From: Apostichopus japonicus
Lineage: Eukaryota > Echinodermata > Holothuroidea > Aspidochirotida > Stichopodidae
NCBI RefSeq assembly: GCF_037975245.1
Contig: NC_092571.1
Location: 20,360,917-20,424,916, forward strand
Length of the DNA: 64,000 bases
Direction: 5' to 3'
The notes beneath the pieces were generated by a model that saw only the letters and a program-made list of their open reading frames with translations, did no database searches and was not told the origin of the DNA. The position numbers and the translations under genes were made by a program. Below, piece by piece: positions 35,076 to 49,021 of this stretch (within the stretch, counting starts at the first letter, position 1; each line of letters opens with the position of its first letter).

Positions 35076-37564
35076 GCTTGTTTTCGTATGCGCGTTTGCA
35101 TGCATGAAGTTGCTGAGCAGTGCTTTTAATTTATCCAATGGGTGTCAGTGTTGTTTTTCCAATCTACGAATGAATCACGGTACCCGAGTAGATCCGTTTC
35201 CAAGAGTGTGAGGTCGTGTGCAACATCCTGTAATTGTTCCTAGCTGCCCTTGGAATAACATCCTTTTCCGAATTCTGTCTTCCTGATGTTATTGAGAAAA
35301 GTAGGTCTTTGACCAATAACCAAAAATAAAATGTTAGATGGCCACCAAAAAAATAAAAAATAAATGACATTTCAAAAAGGTAGTTTTAGTATGTTCATGA
35401 TTCCTGAGGAAGGAAGGAAGGTGTTGTTACTTAGTGGCATTATCCAGGTGTGCAGATAAGCATTTTGGGAAATCATAAATAAAGGGAATTGAAAGCCACA
35501 AATTTTCGAAGGACTTCTTTTTTAGTCTGCTATCGTGACAAAAATATCATCGTAACTCGGTGAAGCATTAGTGTGTAGACGGCTGTGCAGGAAGTCGAAC
35601 AATGATGGTCACATGTTAATAAATAACTGTTTGCTTTGGAACAACCCTTTTCAGTTGTGAAGATTTGTTTGTGATGCTCTGATACCCAAATCCCATGGCA
35701 ATATAGTCATATATATAAGTTACAGTATATTAAGTTATATAATTAGTTATATAGAAGCAAGGTTTTCCAGTCATGATTTTAAGCAGGGTGTAATCTGTAA
35801 TTGAGCTTAGCCATTGATAATTTGTAAGACGTCTTGCCTCTGAATATATGTGTAAGGACAAACAACAACCCAGACTCTCAGGTGGTAGTGGTGATATAAC
35901 AAGCTGTGTTTATGTGTGGGGGGAAAAAAGAAGCATTTTAGTCCTGGAAGCATTTTGGAGGCAATGTACAGTGTTGTGTAACAATTGCCTTGTGCCCGCC
36001 CTTCCACAAGTTACTTAGATAACAAAATACTGTAGCTATTGCATGCCGTTATGCACATGTATTTGAGTAGATTGTCATGGCACCTGATAGCATTATTAGC
36101 TAGGTTTTGTTTCATTTAACAATGGGTCTAGTAAGAACCTTCCTTCCCTTTGCATGGAGAGTTCCCACTTGGTTGTCCTTTTGACATTTAGCAGAAGGGT
36201 TAAAGTGCCACATTTTTACCCCATTTTATCTCTTTCTGTACATTTATGGTTTGATGCCATGTATTTTGGTCTAGCAAGATGAACTTATTATAAATCAAAT
36301 TGAGGAATTCTTGTTTAATACCCCTGGTTTTCAATTGGAACAACCCACAAATGCCAATCTTTTAATGTGTTTATACTACCCTCCCACACAGTGCAAAGTG
36401 TAATGAAAACCAGTCATTGGGTCTGGTCTATAATCTATGGGGTATTATGGCTTGTTATGCTCTTTTCTAAGAACTCTGTGACAGGGTTGACTTGAAGTTC
36501 ATGAGTTCAGGCTAGGGCCATTTTGGAATGACAGATCTGTTTATAAATGAACTACAGGGGTCTTATGAGGTACAGTTTTACACTGGAGAGGGGTAATATG
36601 TTCAGGATGGGCTCAATTTCAAGGTCTGTAATTATTGGACATATTGTTGATAAAACAAAAGATTTACAATGCACTGTTTTACGAACTGTAATGTTTTTGG
36701 TTAACAATCTTGTAAACTTTTGAACTGCACTAGTTTAGGGCATTGCATGGTTGTCCTTTGTGTGATCTTTAATACATCCTACCAATTTAAAAGTTAGGAT
36801 CTGATATTTATAAAATATTTTTTTTACAGATTTTCTCCTGTGTGTCTAAAGTTAGTTTGCAAATGGAGCTCATTAGCTTTGCTATTTATCTGTTGTTATC
36901 GTCTTGAAGGGGGGGGGGGGGGGAAGGGCTAGAGGGAGGAACAATATGGTACAAGGCAAATGGATAAAGTAACACTCTAAAAAGACAACTGGGATTTTGA
37001 CAAGGAAATGATGATAGTGGTAACAATTTCATAATTTAAAAACATATGATTGTAGTGAATTTCAATCAATTTTGTACACACCTGAGCCTGTACTAATCAG
37101 CATACACTGTGTTGTTACTCTGGGACAATACTATATATAATATATCATCGTCACTTCAATTAAAAAAAGAACGTGACATAGACAAACAGTTGTCCTTGTG
37201 TACCAGCTTTATCCAACTGTCCATCAGGGGAAAGACCTTGTGTCAAGAGGGAATCACTTGACAAGGTTTGTAGGTCTGCTGCGTAGGCAGCTGTACTACC
37301 ACAGTATCTCTGTATTATCTATCATCTGCTAATCTAGCCTCAGTCTGGACTGTTTTCATGCATTGGCAGACTTCACCAGTTCACCTTGACCAACTTTTTA
37401 AAACCCTCTAAAGAGATAAAAGAAGAAAAGGAAAAAAGAAAAAGAAAAGCAGAACTAGTTTGTGGAGGTGGAATGGCCTCAAAGTATGTATTTGACCTTT
37501 AAGGATGATGAGTACTTGGGAAGATAATATCCCTCCCTTCACAGTCGACATTTTTGTGGTTTTG

Positions 37565-37675
37565 AAAAGGTCTAGACAGAGAGATGTCTGGTCTTTAAAT
37601 ATTAACTGGTGCCTTTAAGAGTCTGTCTGCCTGCTGCCTTTCTTGAGGATGACTGGTCTCTCTAACAAAACCTTT
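37565..37675 (+). promoter_or_regulatory. Candidate Smad-binding cluster in Ski intron 1
   Basis: The palindromic Smad element GTCTAGAC is at 37570-37577. Within the next 100 bp there are further GTCT/AGAC cores (agatgtctggtct, agagtctgtctgcctg, ctggtctctct). SnoN and Ski genes are known transcriptional feedback targets of TGF-beta signalling in vertebrates, so a Smad-responsive intronic element would be logical. A single 8-mer is expected about once in this length of DNA by chance, so only the clustering is suggestive. Confidence 0.3.
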
Positions 37676-39922
37676 AAATGGTGGAATTCTTGAACTCATT
37701 AGTTTAATTAATTAATTAATTATGCTGAATTATTTTGAACATTGTAAATGTTCTGTTTATTGTCCTTTTGTTTTAGTTTCTTTCTCTTTTCTTCTCTCCT
37801 TCTGAATGGGTAGTTCCTCCCTAAACAAAGTATATAAATTTGTAATGACATTCCTGTGCAAGGTAAAGGGGGGGGGGGGGTTGGGGGTGTGATAGATTGG
37901 TACAATGCTACTTGTAAATGAAAGAATATTAATCATTAAAAGTGGACAGTATTGGAATATTTACCATACTTTGGAGAGGGAAAACAATGGAAATTGCACT
38001 CCATAATTAATATTGAGGCAGAGACTGAATTTTTTTAACGATAAGTATTTGTGAAGTTAGAAATTTGGACACCAGCTGTACTAAATGCTTGTACAGTGGT
38101 ACATGTTGAAAGGTAGTTTTTTTTTAATGTGTCTTAATTAAATTGTATGACAGGTAATTCAGGAACCTATTAAAGAATGATTTCCTATCTGTTTGTAAAA
38201 TAGAGTTGTACATGATATCAGGTGATGTCATGTCATTAATACCATGATTATATCAAATACTGTTCAAAACCAAAAGCAAAACACCAAGGGTGAAGTTGAA
38301 AGATCGAAAGATTGAAAATTCAAGTGGAAGTGTGCGTCTTATGCCATTGGCTATTAGATTCAGAAGGAAGAGGTTGACCTTAGATTGGGTCATTGAGGGG
38401 AGGTACGCAGTGCAAGAATGTTAACAGTTAATAGGCTAGGGTAGATTTGGTGTGCATATACATAGCTACCTTAGACTACTTGAAATCATCAGTCTCGTGT
38501 AAGGTTAAATTTTGCCAAGGATTCTACCTTTTGCTACTACTACTTACTATGTTTTATCTTTCTCACCCACACCTCTCCCCTACCCCCCAATTAGTGCAGT
38601 TCTCCATGTCAATGTCGCTTACACTTAAGCACAGCGCTCCCACTGACCCACTTTCGTATTTCTGCCCACTGCCTCTTCCATCCCAACCTACCTTTCTGAA
38701 ATAAAACACCTGGAATTTTCTCTTTGCATGATTCATCATGGTTTTACATAGTTCTACCTGTTATCAGCATGGCCTGGAGGAAGTCAAGCAAAAGATGTAA
38801 AATTTTGTTAGGTTTGTGCCCCCTCTCAACATGGAGTTTGTACAGGTACCGGTTGTGCGAAAGCTGACTAGTGTATAATTATACATAAGTCTGTCACCTT
38901 TCTGTAGAAGTGGTACTTATAGGCTACTGGAAAATGCAAAGGTTGTATCATATATCATGTTGAGGATTGAAATGGATGTGAAATATTGGTAAAATTAAAT
39001 GTTGTCAAACTCCTGTGCTGCCTGTCCCTCTTTTCAACACTAATGCTGCCTTCCACATGCATTGATAATTCAAAAGATTCTCATCCTCTTGATTGCTGGT
39101 ATAAAATTTTGAGCTGCCTTCTTTGTTATTATTCAGTTCAACAGGGTCAGCCATTGGGCAGACAAACTGACCTTACATTTGGATGTTTTCTTTCAGTCTG
39201 AGGGTCAACCCTTGTCTAGGAAGTCTGTTCATTTGCTTTGTAACTTTTAATACTTTTTCAGAAGATAGGTTCTAGCAAATAGATGGAACTAGTTACCTTC
39301 AACTCTTGTAGGGCATTTTGTCAGCAAGTTAGGTGGAGTTTCTTAAAAATTTGAAGCTTTTGCATGTCCTGGCTATACGCAGCTGCACTATTGTGATGCG
39401 TTGTGCTCAAAGTCATGGTTATTGGAACCAAATGTTACCAATTAGCACACTAACAGTTATTAAAAGTTTTCTGAGTATTTTCCTGGAAGCGCTCTGGACC
39501 TCCCAAACTATTCTCAGCCATCTGGGATTACTATAAATAGATATTTTAAAATATGTGTCTCAGAATGGGTAATATTACGTTTATAGCGGCAGTAAAATGC
39601 TTACACAAATTTGAGCATGGGTTCCCATTACGTGACTTTCTAGCATATTTTGGGCAATACTGAGGACCTGTAAAGTGGTCGCATTGCCAGGATATTAGCA
39701 TAAACAAATATCACCTGTTGGATTTGTTTACATGAACCACTTCATACCTTCCATGCCAATAATGTTTTAATTCATTCATAGACCTTTTCTTTTCTTTTTG
39801 TCTAACAAAGAAACTGTACTGTAACAACAGACTTGACAGACATTTCAAAGTTTTGATTTTTGAAATGCCTCACAGGTTAAAATTACAAAATAATTTAACA
39901 CAGTTTCTTGTTGAAATAACAC

Positions 39923-40139
39923 ATTTACTTCGTTCCTCGCTTACCTGTCTCCTCATAACCTATGCACCTCATTCTACCGTGTCTAGTATGCCCTGGTAAT
40001 CTTTTAACACTGTGCACCCTCAGCGACCGGCTCCTCTGGTCGTTGCCCTTCCTTCTCATGAGACCTTCTCTTCCAAACAGACACGGTAGAATGAGGTGCA
40101 TAGGTTGTGAGGAGACAGGTAAGCTCGTCACTCGTAAAT
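39923..40139. repeat. Long inverted repeat (about 47-60-bp arms, 93-bp loop)
   Basis: The left arm (cgcttacctgtctcctcata, then acctatgcacctcattctac) to about 39984 is matched almost perfectly in inverse by agacacggtagaatgaggtg... from about 40078. Similarity then decays outward to 40139. The loop itself contains a small hairpin (gcgaccggct/tggtcgt). It may be a MITE, but no clean target duplication is visible. Confidence 0.75.
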
Positions 40140-42624
40140 ATATAAACCAGTAAGTTTTATAATAACAACAGAAAAAAAAAGAGGAAGAAAGATGATGGTT
40201 TTAGCAGGACTAATTGCCTCTTCCTTACTCGGAATCGTTGCCACGACAACTTGTTGAACATGTTGTGGCAACATTACCAGATAAAAAATAACACCCAGCA
40301 ATGATTTTGTAATGTTGCAAAGCTCTGTTTAGTTAAGGAATGGTTAATAAGCGTGAAAGTACACAAGTCCTTTGGCATACATTGTTAAAGTTATTAGTTG
40401 TGACCTGGCTTAAGGCATTTGACCCCTTCATCCTTTATTATCAATACAGGTAGCTGCAAACGCACTTATCGTTGGCAATGGCATGGTATAATCGGTCACC
40501 AGTCTTTGCAGCACTTCGCCCTCCCCTCCCCCCCCCCCCTCTTTTCAGGAAACAGCTCTTGTATTTTGTGCATGTTTTTGCCATCAGTACACCACAAAAT
40601 TGTAGTGTGATGTGAGGGAACGGAAATAACAGATCAAGTTATCTTTTTTGATGGGTTGACAAATTATGGATGGTTTTGTATTCTTGACGAGAAATGTCAG
40701 ATGCCGGTATAGGGGCTGTCATCATGTCAGCTGCTGCTGCTGCTGGTGGGGACTGGATAATTGTTGCCTTTAACCCAGATGCAACACAGCAGGAGAACCA
40801 AGAAAGCTTCTGTCAACATCATTTTTTCTTCCTTTTTATACCAATAAAAAGGGTATTTCCATGACTACTGTACAAAACCCTGACCTACAGTTTGAGCTTT
40901 GCTATGATCTTCTTGTTTAAAACATCTGAAATCTGTGGAAAGTTTAAACAGTGTTGTTTAATAACATTTCTTGCAACAATTCACAATTTGATTGGCAAGT
41001 TGAAAGGGGGAGGGGGGGAGGGGGGTGAGAGTGAAGAAAAAACAAAACAAAGAAAAAAGCCAACACGGTACAAAAATTGAAAAAGAAGAATCAAATTCTC
41101 ACACAACAACCACCCTCTTTAAGCTTCGTAGTTTACTTTGAATCAGCTGGTGAATGTCCTTAGTTGTCAGTTTCTGGCTATTTTCTCAAAAACTCATGTT
41201 TTCGTTCTTGTTTTTTTGCTTAGAATAGCTATTTATCAACGATTTCATTTCATTTTGAAGACGAACAGTAGTTGAAACAGCACTCTTTACCATGTACGAC
41301 GCATTCAACATGTCCAAAAACATGCATCCCCTAAGTCTTCCAACTGTGATTAGGGTGAAAACTTGACTAGCCAAGCCTAGGCCGACAACGACGAACTGAT
41401 TTTGTGGTGGAATTTTTAGTTTACCGATCGGACACGTTGAATAGTGAATAGTGTCGAGAGAGTTTACCCAAAATCAATTAAAAAACACTGCACTTTAAGC
41501 TGTGGTAACTTGGCTTGACATCTGGTACCGTTCTTCCAAACCTTGATAATGTTAACAACATCTTTCAACCTTGTTGCATCTGATTAAGCATGCAAGGCAT
41601 ATAGAACCAGACAGATCGTCGCCAAAGCTGAGAGGTTGGTGTAGCCTTCGGATTGTTAATGGAAAGTTTCTTGCTCGTTCCCTTGTTGTTGTTTTTTTGT
41701 TTTACAGTCAAGTGTTTTTTTATATATATTTTTTATTTATAATTTAAACTGAGTATTTGCAAGAAAACAGTCTGAAATACTGTAATTGAGTTTTATTCTC
41801 AAGTTGAATGATTTGTACCGTTGTACATAACCCATACATTTATTGAATATAAATTGCTTCCTTTCAGTTCAGTGTGGTTTGCTAATGCAGATTCTTAACT
41901 AATTTTCTTTTGTGACTGGCTTCATTCAACATGGGGAGGCGGGGGGGGGGGGGGGTGGAGGAGTGGTAATGACTTTGTGGAAATTAAGTTCACTTATTCA
42001 GTTACATCTTACAGAAAAGTGATACAGTAAAGACAAATAAAAGCCTAGTATGGAGAGAGTGCAAGAAAAAAATATTAACAATAACAAATAACAATGTTAG
42101 TAAACCATGGATTGGGAAAGGATTTACCATGACATTGGTAGTTTTCTTATTTTTTTTTAACTTTAAAATGTGGATCTTGTTTGTGAGAAAAATTAGAAAA
42201 TGACAGTTTACGGTAGTAAACATTTCTGTTCCTAGCACAAATAACCAACTTTATCTTTCTGTCATTCGCTGTTCATATCTCCTTCAACAGATTGCAGTAT
42301 CCTATATAATCATCATGATCACCATTTTGTTATAATAAGCTTGAGTATGAAGCTAATTTTATAGAGTCTCCTATATGCCACATCAGTTTTGCAGCTTCTT
42401 CCCGGCTAAAACCCTTTGTTGTTGTAGTAGTTGTTTGTTAAGGGCATATCAGGAAGGTGGCAAAGCTATTCTACTAGATATCTTGTCCCTGGCAACAACT
42501 GCTGCAGTAGTGAACAAGCCATCTTTTGGATGTGATCCAGGACTTCCCTGGATACCACCACAGTTAGAGCTAGCTACTCAGGGGTGTAAGCACAGTCTTT
42601 AGAATACCTGTTTCCAAAAAAAAA

Positions 42625-42642
42625 TAATAATAATAATAATAT
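42625..42642. repeat. AAT microsatellite
   Basis: A short (ATA)n run flanked by A-rich sequence in intron 1. Confidence 0.8.
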
Positions 42643-45600
42643 ATAAAAAAAAATAGGAAAACAAGAACTGCCTTTCATAATTGGCTATTGGTTTTTCTAG
42701 GGGTTTGAAGGGTTTAGAAAAGACCATGCTATGTAGAAATTGAAATGTGGAATGTGGATGTGTTCCAACTTCTTGGGATGTGACAAGTTGCAGAACTCTC
42801 TAGCTATAATTGCATGCTGTGGTGACTTAATTCATTTGCCATACATATGTCTACCTACTATCTCCCAGTCTTCTGTGACGTACAACTGTACACATGAAAA
42901 TGTCAACAGTGGAAGCTGCTATCTAGCTGGGGAAGGTCAAAAACTTCACTGACCTTGGTTGCCTAGTAACATCCTTGGCAAGGTTGCTTTATATTGCTTT
43001 TTATAGGCCAGGTGAGGGTTATGAAGAACCCAATGAGTGAGCTTGCATGTGATTTCAAATCACCCATGATGATTCTGGTATTTGAGTTTTTGGGCAAAGT
43101 GGTTGAGTTGGATGATTATATAAACCTATTGATATCTTGATCTATATTTAGAACAGAGAGACGAGGCATGTTTAAACTTCTTCCCCATAGGATTTTGTTA
43201 TAGAACAAGTATAATTCAGTAAACATATTGTACTGGTCACCTTCTATACAATTATTGGTTTGATTATAGTTTCACAACATATAATTTAATAGTTCAGAAT
43301 CAAGAAATATATTTCATCCTTGTTGGTTTAAGTGCTTTTTAGGACTACAAGAAAGAAATGGGTAATTATTGGAGACTATCTGTTGTAATTGGTTATGGTT
43401 GTGTGTTTGGTATATATACATGTTGGAAAGTATTCATGCAATGTTTCCTTCTATTGCCTGATTCCTCTGGTATATAACCTATTGGAACCTGGTGTTATCA
43501 GCCAGAATTATTGTGAGTCTATACTTATACTATATATGCTTACCATATCTAGTTGGTCTCAGTGCCAGGCATAATTTATCTGGTATTGGAAAGCAAAGTG
43601 TTCCGCAACTTGGGCAAAATTTGCTGCAGCTGTGCAACAATATATCGGCAATTTATGTTCACCATGGTCGTCTGTATACATGAGAAATAGTACAGACAGA
43701 GCCTTGGAAGCTACTTCACAAAACTTTGAACACTTAGCAGCCTTATTCCTGCAATGACAGAAAATATTATGAAGGTGGCAGTGAAATTGCATATTTATGC
43801 TTTGTTGGTTGATGTTTGGAGCAGGAGTGACCATACAGTTTGACTTTTCTAGCATATTATGGGCCACTAGCAATGACCTTTAATCAAACTGATGTTTACT
43901 TTGATTTCGGTGTTTCACAGCTTCACAGTTCTTGATACACTCGCACGCACAGTATTGTGCTCAGCAGCACTGTTGCTTTCCCATACAGAATACATGTACG
44001 CTACATCATCGGAGGAAAGAGATGATTTGTAGGCAACAGAATTGAATGATTACAGTGAAGATTATTGAGTCTCTCTGTGGGATTTGATCTGTCTGCTTTG
44101 AAAATCTTATTGTAATCTAAAGCACCCCCCATTCCTGTGTTTAATGATAGATTAAAGTAACTGTACACATACCAAGAAGAAAGAAAGAAAGAAAAAGTGT
44201 CCAATTTAGTTATTGTTAACTCTAATCCTGCGATAAGTCGCTGAATGGGACAACTTGTTTTCTTCTTTTCTTGTGAAGAAAAAATAACTCATTCTCTCCT
44301 TCCAAGAAGTTCTTCCAGCAAGTTTGACCATGGTCGACTGACCATGTTGAATAGTCCTTTGACTGGTCAGTCCATCTTATTTGTCCTCCTCCATGGAGGA
44401 TGGTGAGTTTGGTTAACAATTTACTTGTCTGGCAAGCAAGCTCTTTTTAAGAAATCCTGAGGTCTTCAAGAAAACTTTTGACCAGAAAGCTCTGAAATCC
44501 CTCCCTCCCTCCTGTTTCTTTATCAATCATACAGCACTGTAATAATGCATTCACATATTTGAGGTGTTGGCTTTTAACTGTTCGAGTCAGTCAACTAAGT
44601 TGTCAGTTCTTGGAATTAAATTCCGGTTTGAGAAGAAGCTTGTCACAGATCAAGAATGTGTCAAGAATCTAGAAACAGCTAAGTTAAGTTAAAAAAAAGT
44701 GTGTAAGCATGAACAAATATACCTTCATTTTTAACCATTTTTCTCATCATCCACAAGAATATTTAAACCTGTGAAACATTCTTAAAATTTTTCTAGAAGG
44801 AGTTAGCACTAGGGATCCATGACCACAGACATATTTTCAGTCTTCAGTTTGGTAGGGGAAAGGGGGGGGGGGGTGTGCTGGCTGGCTGGTTTAGTTGAAC
44901 ACTGAATTCTTTTGTTTCCTCTATACCTCCTCTGATATTAGTCACTTTCCATGAACATACATGTACTGTAATGGAACTCTACAATATACATTTCCTGGTC
45001 CAATCTCAGTAGTCGGAGGTACTCTCTGCAGACGTCCCCCATCTGTTAACAATTCTGTGATGGATATTGATCTACTCAACATTAGTCATTTCATATCCCT
45101 CTGGGTTGAAATGTAAAAATTATAGTGCCATTAACAAATGTCTCTTCCCTTCGGTGAATTGTACAAGTCATTGTGTGGAGTTGATTTTAAGTCATTAGTA
45201 TTTGTAATTTAAATGTAATCTCAAACCTTGAAGAAGAATATAAAAAATTATAAAAAATCGGATTTTAAGGGTAAGAGTTGAGTTTAGAGAAGCATAACTG
45301 AATGTTCAGTAAGAGTGGCCTCCATTTCCATTTTGACTTGAATTCATTCCAACCTTGGTGGTACCAAGGATGGAAATACAGTAGCCATCCATCTTTTCTT
45401 CTCCTTCAGTATTATTTGTTTGGATTCGTTCACATGTTCCATCAGTAGCCTAAGCCAACGTCTGCCACATTTCATTATATTGCCCAGACCGAGTAATTGG
45501 ATTGACCACTCTGTTAAGCTGTTTCTCCTTTTTCAGGGTAAATCCTGGTTATATTGACCCAACCAAGCAGGAGGTTCTATGAAGTAATAGACTATTGTTA

Positions 45601-48600
45601 GGATTTTTAGGTCTTAGCAAAGATGACATTTGTTAAAGTCAGTCATCCATCAAACATGCCACTCAAAGAAAAACCTAAACAAGAGGACCGTGTGTTTCCC
45701 AACTTCTGCCCATTTCGAAGCTTTTCATATTGCTTCTAAGATCTTATTACCCCCTCTACCATCACCACCACTACCACATCATCTTCGAGTGTCTATGGTC
45801 TTGCTATTTTATCATTTATTTTATCATTTATTTATACGATTTGTTTTAAAATACTGTCTCAAAATGGATAACACTGTACTTTAAAGCTGTCAATTTCTTT
45901 CCTTCTAGCTGACAATTCGAAAGTAAACAACAGTAGATGAGCAGCACATGTATGCTATAAATGTTTAAAGACATGCAAACTTTATAAAACCATTTAACTA
46001 TCAAAATTAATTGCAAATAAATTAAAGGCTTCCCCTTGACAGTGTTTCCAACAAAGCTCTCCCTTTATTGAAAGAGTGACAATTTTGTACATTTTTTAGT
46101 CTTGGTGATGATGAAGATGATCACTAGGTCAAAGTTTGTTTAGGTTTTTTATATCTCATCTGACCTTCGTATCCACCTTCCAGTTCCTGATTATGTCAGG
46201 CTCTTACATTTTACGGAAACCTTCATTTTGAAGTCATCCACATTTAGAGTCTATATTTATCATGGTTCCCCCACATCATGAAAAAAACAGGACAAGAAAG
46301 GAAAAACAATAAAAAAGTAAAAAAAAATTAGAAGAAATTGGCCTCCAAGGAGACAGTCTGTCTCTAAGTGCCAATAAAGGAAGATATTTGATTCCTTGAT
46401 ATAAACTACTTGCCATAATTAAAAGCTGGTCTGTGGAAACTATTGCCCCATTTAGACAATCAATCAATAACAACGGAGACTCACCCAATGTTTGTCTGGC
46501 GAACAAAAAAAAAAGAGCACAGGATCAATGTCACAACACAATGGGCTGTTGGGAAAGAACGGCTTGTTTGCCAGGAGGAGGAAGAAGCTGTTAGAAATTA
46601 GAATGTTGACTGGACGATGCCTTTTCCACCTACCATACAGTTTAGGTCAGAGTGCTGTATATTTTTACATCCTTTCTTTGTTGAGTTACTTTTTTAACAA
46701 TGCTTAGTTTAAGAATTGAGACAAGCAGACAATTTTCATTGATTTTGCGAGGTACAAATAAACGTTATTTGTCTTTGAAAATTATTTTCAGCATACATTG
46801 AATTTAAGCAAGGTTAAACTAGCTGGGGAAAAAATTGTTTCTGACCTTCCAAATTTATTCTGAAACAGTGAGGCATATATTAATTGTTACATATATTTAA
46901 AACGTGTCTCAGTGAGTGGAGAGTGCTCTGATGATCGTTAGAGTTGGAATGTTCGATTTTGTAATTTGACTTTTTGAGTTTTTTGATGGTAGCCTTGGTA
47001 GGGTGGTTGAAACTCAGCATTTAAAAGCATAACAACATACCACTCAAGTCATTTATAAGCTGACCATGTTATAACAGCCGACCAGAATATAGCTACCTTT
47101 GAAAGATTTTCACAACCACATGTGTAAACAAGTTTTGAATTACAGTTATGTTCCTCAAGTCCTCCAATTTTGTTAAAATGCATGAATCACAGATTAAGGG
47201 TTCCCTTTTTGATGAGATTAACCCTGATAATATCAGCTACAAAAGGTGTGTGATCCCAAGTTGGCTACAATTTACTCCATCCATATAAGAAAACAAAAGA
47301 TCCATAGTTTTTGGCCTCTAATTTAGAGGTACTTTCATTCATAAACCATGACTTAAAAATAAGATCATAAATAACGATAACTTTGGGAGGTGAGATTCTC
47401 ATGATCTACATAAAATGATTTTTTTTTGCTCAAAATGTAATGATAATGAAGTTAAGTTAGAAAAGATACAGAAGAAAAGATTGTTGACCTGTTTAGATGT
47501 TGTAACTTTGCAGAACAAAACTGACCACTTCGATCAATTGGTGTAAGCTTTAATCAATAACATTTTATAAATATATATTCAGTGATAAAATCTGATCAGT
47601 AGTCTGTGTAGTTGTTGTTGTTGGTTTTGGGCTGTTTAAAGTTAGAAGCTTACACTGGCAAAGGCTCTGCATTATATATGGGAAATACTACTACTGTACA
47701 TGTAACATATATAGGGAGAGGTTATCTAAGTAGAGGGAGTAAGTTAACAACTGTGACAGCCAAGTTGTGTAAGAATTGGCCTTTATGTTTATTACCAACC
47801 AGTTGCTGCTAACTTTGCAGTTGTGGCCTTGGCTGTATTCCAACCTTTTTAGACTAGCAATAAACAAGCATGCTAAGCGGCTGTTTGTTGACATTATGTG
47901 TTGTAATTCACCATATGTCTCTGCATGCACAAATCCTATACATATATATTCCTACAGTAGAGTATATATGTAAGTAGGTTCAAACTGGGCTGGTTGAAGG
48001 CCAAATAGGAGGACAGTTTGTGTGTCTAAAAAGGAAGGAAGGATCCTTTTAAAGGAGAGAGAGGAAGATTTGAAAAGGAATAAAAAGAGTCTAGGGATAA
48101 TTTGTACTGGGTGTATCTGCAGTTTAAGCAGTGTTTGGTTGAAGGTTATTTTCTTTTGTGTAAGGGATTCAATGTAGACATGTTGTATAAGGCCAGAGGG
48201 GGGGGGGGGAGGGGGTGGAAGGCTCCAAAAGGTCTCCATTTGCATTAGTTTATCCTTGGAGAGAAGGACTGCAAAAAGAACAATATGGAGAGAGAAAAAA
48301 AAAAACCTTAGTATTGTTGCATTGGTAATCTGCTGTTATGCAATGGTAAATTTTGATTGTAAAGTTCACATTACCTACCAGATTTCATGACAAATATGGT
48401 TAGATTTTGAGTAGTTATCACAATGAAGTACTAGAGCTCATGTTTTAGTCTTATCCACACACTGTATTACTGATGGTGCCACTTATTAACCTCATTGCTC
48501 AACCTAGATAGTAGATCAATGAACATTAATCATTCAACATATTAAATTAATGTCACTGACAGCAACCCAACCCCCCCACCCTCCTCCCTACATCCTGTCA

Positions 48601-48821
48601 TCTTCCCTCCCCTCCACCACTTTCCCTAACCCCAGACTGTTGTTCTTCAAATGAATGCATAACATAAACTTTTAATCTTCGCTTCTAGAAACCTTTTTGA
48701 TTGCATTTTCTGATCTTGATTGAACTTAACAAAATGCTCTGTTTGAATTACTTTGTAAAATCTTTATAAATATTCAGCTCCATATTGACTGATCTTTTCA
48801 CTTTTCTGTTTCCGTTGACAG

Positions 48822-49021
48822 AACTTTGATGAAAATGGCAACCCAAAGAAGTGCAAGATGGAATCATCAGTAGGGGAAGGAAAGGAAGCCTATTTTGCTC
48901 CTGGCTGGCCAGGGTTCCCCATGCAGAGGCCATCAGCGTTCAGGCCCTGGTCTCCAGCAATGCTTGCAAAGGAGGGCAAGAAGATGCTACCAGAACATGG
49001 AACAGTACTGGTCAGGGATGG
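48822..49021 (+). CDS. Ski: Ski exon 2: linker with SAFRPWSPA motif
   Basis: This exon encodes residues 327-392 plus two bases of codon 393. It begins NFDENGNPKKCK after gttgacag and ends ...VLVRDG before GTAGGT. RPSAFRPWSPA (363-372) is nearly identical to the corresponding motif in vertebrate SKI and SKIL and anchors the identification. The remainder of the exon is variable between Ski proteins. Entry phase is 0 and exit phase 2, consistent with both neighbours. Confidence 0.93.

Larger units (their letters stand above)
20102..48821 (+). other. Ski intron 1 (about 28.7 kb)
   Basis: The donor is GTCAGT and the acceptor is ttccgttgacag. A large first intron separating the DHD/SAND exon from the rest also occurs in vertebrate SKI. 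No nested protein-coding or RNA gene was recognised. None of the ORFs of 60-104 codons on either strand resembles a known family. The contents that can be described are listed as separate repeats and sites. The stretches between them (20.2-21.6, 22.4-27.4, 28.5-33.3, 35.1-37.5, 40.2-48.8 kb) are ordinary AT-rich DNA with short homopolymers, G/C runs and microsatellites. Confidence 0.9.

Noticed and set aside
34833-35138. 101-codon minus-strand ORF with an 18-residue repeat
   Set aside because: The 54-bp satellite period is a multiple of three, so open frames arise automatically. It is intronic, with no signal peptide or known repeat family.
42375-42602. Possible additional Ski exon in intron 1 (75-codon ORF)
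   Set aside because: The six exons already join in perfect phase and match the vertebrate order. The peptide has no Ski similarity.
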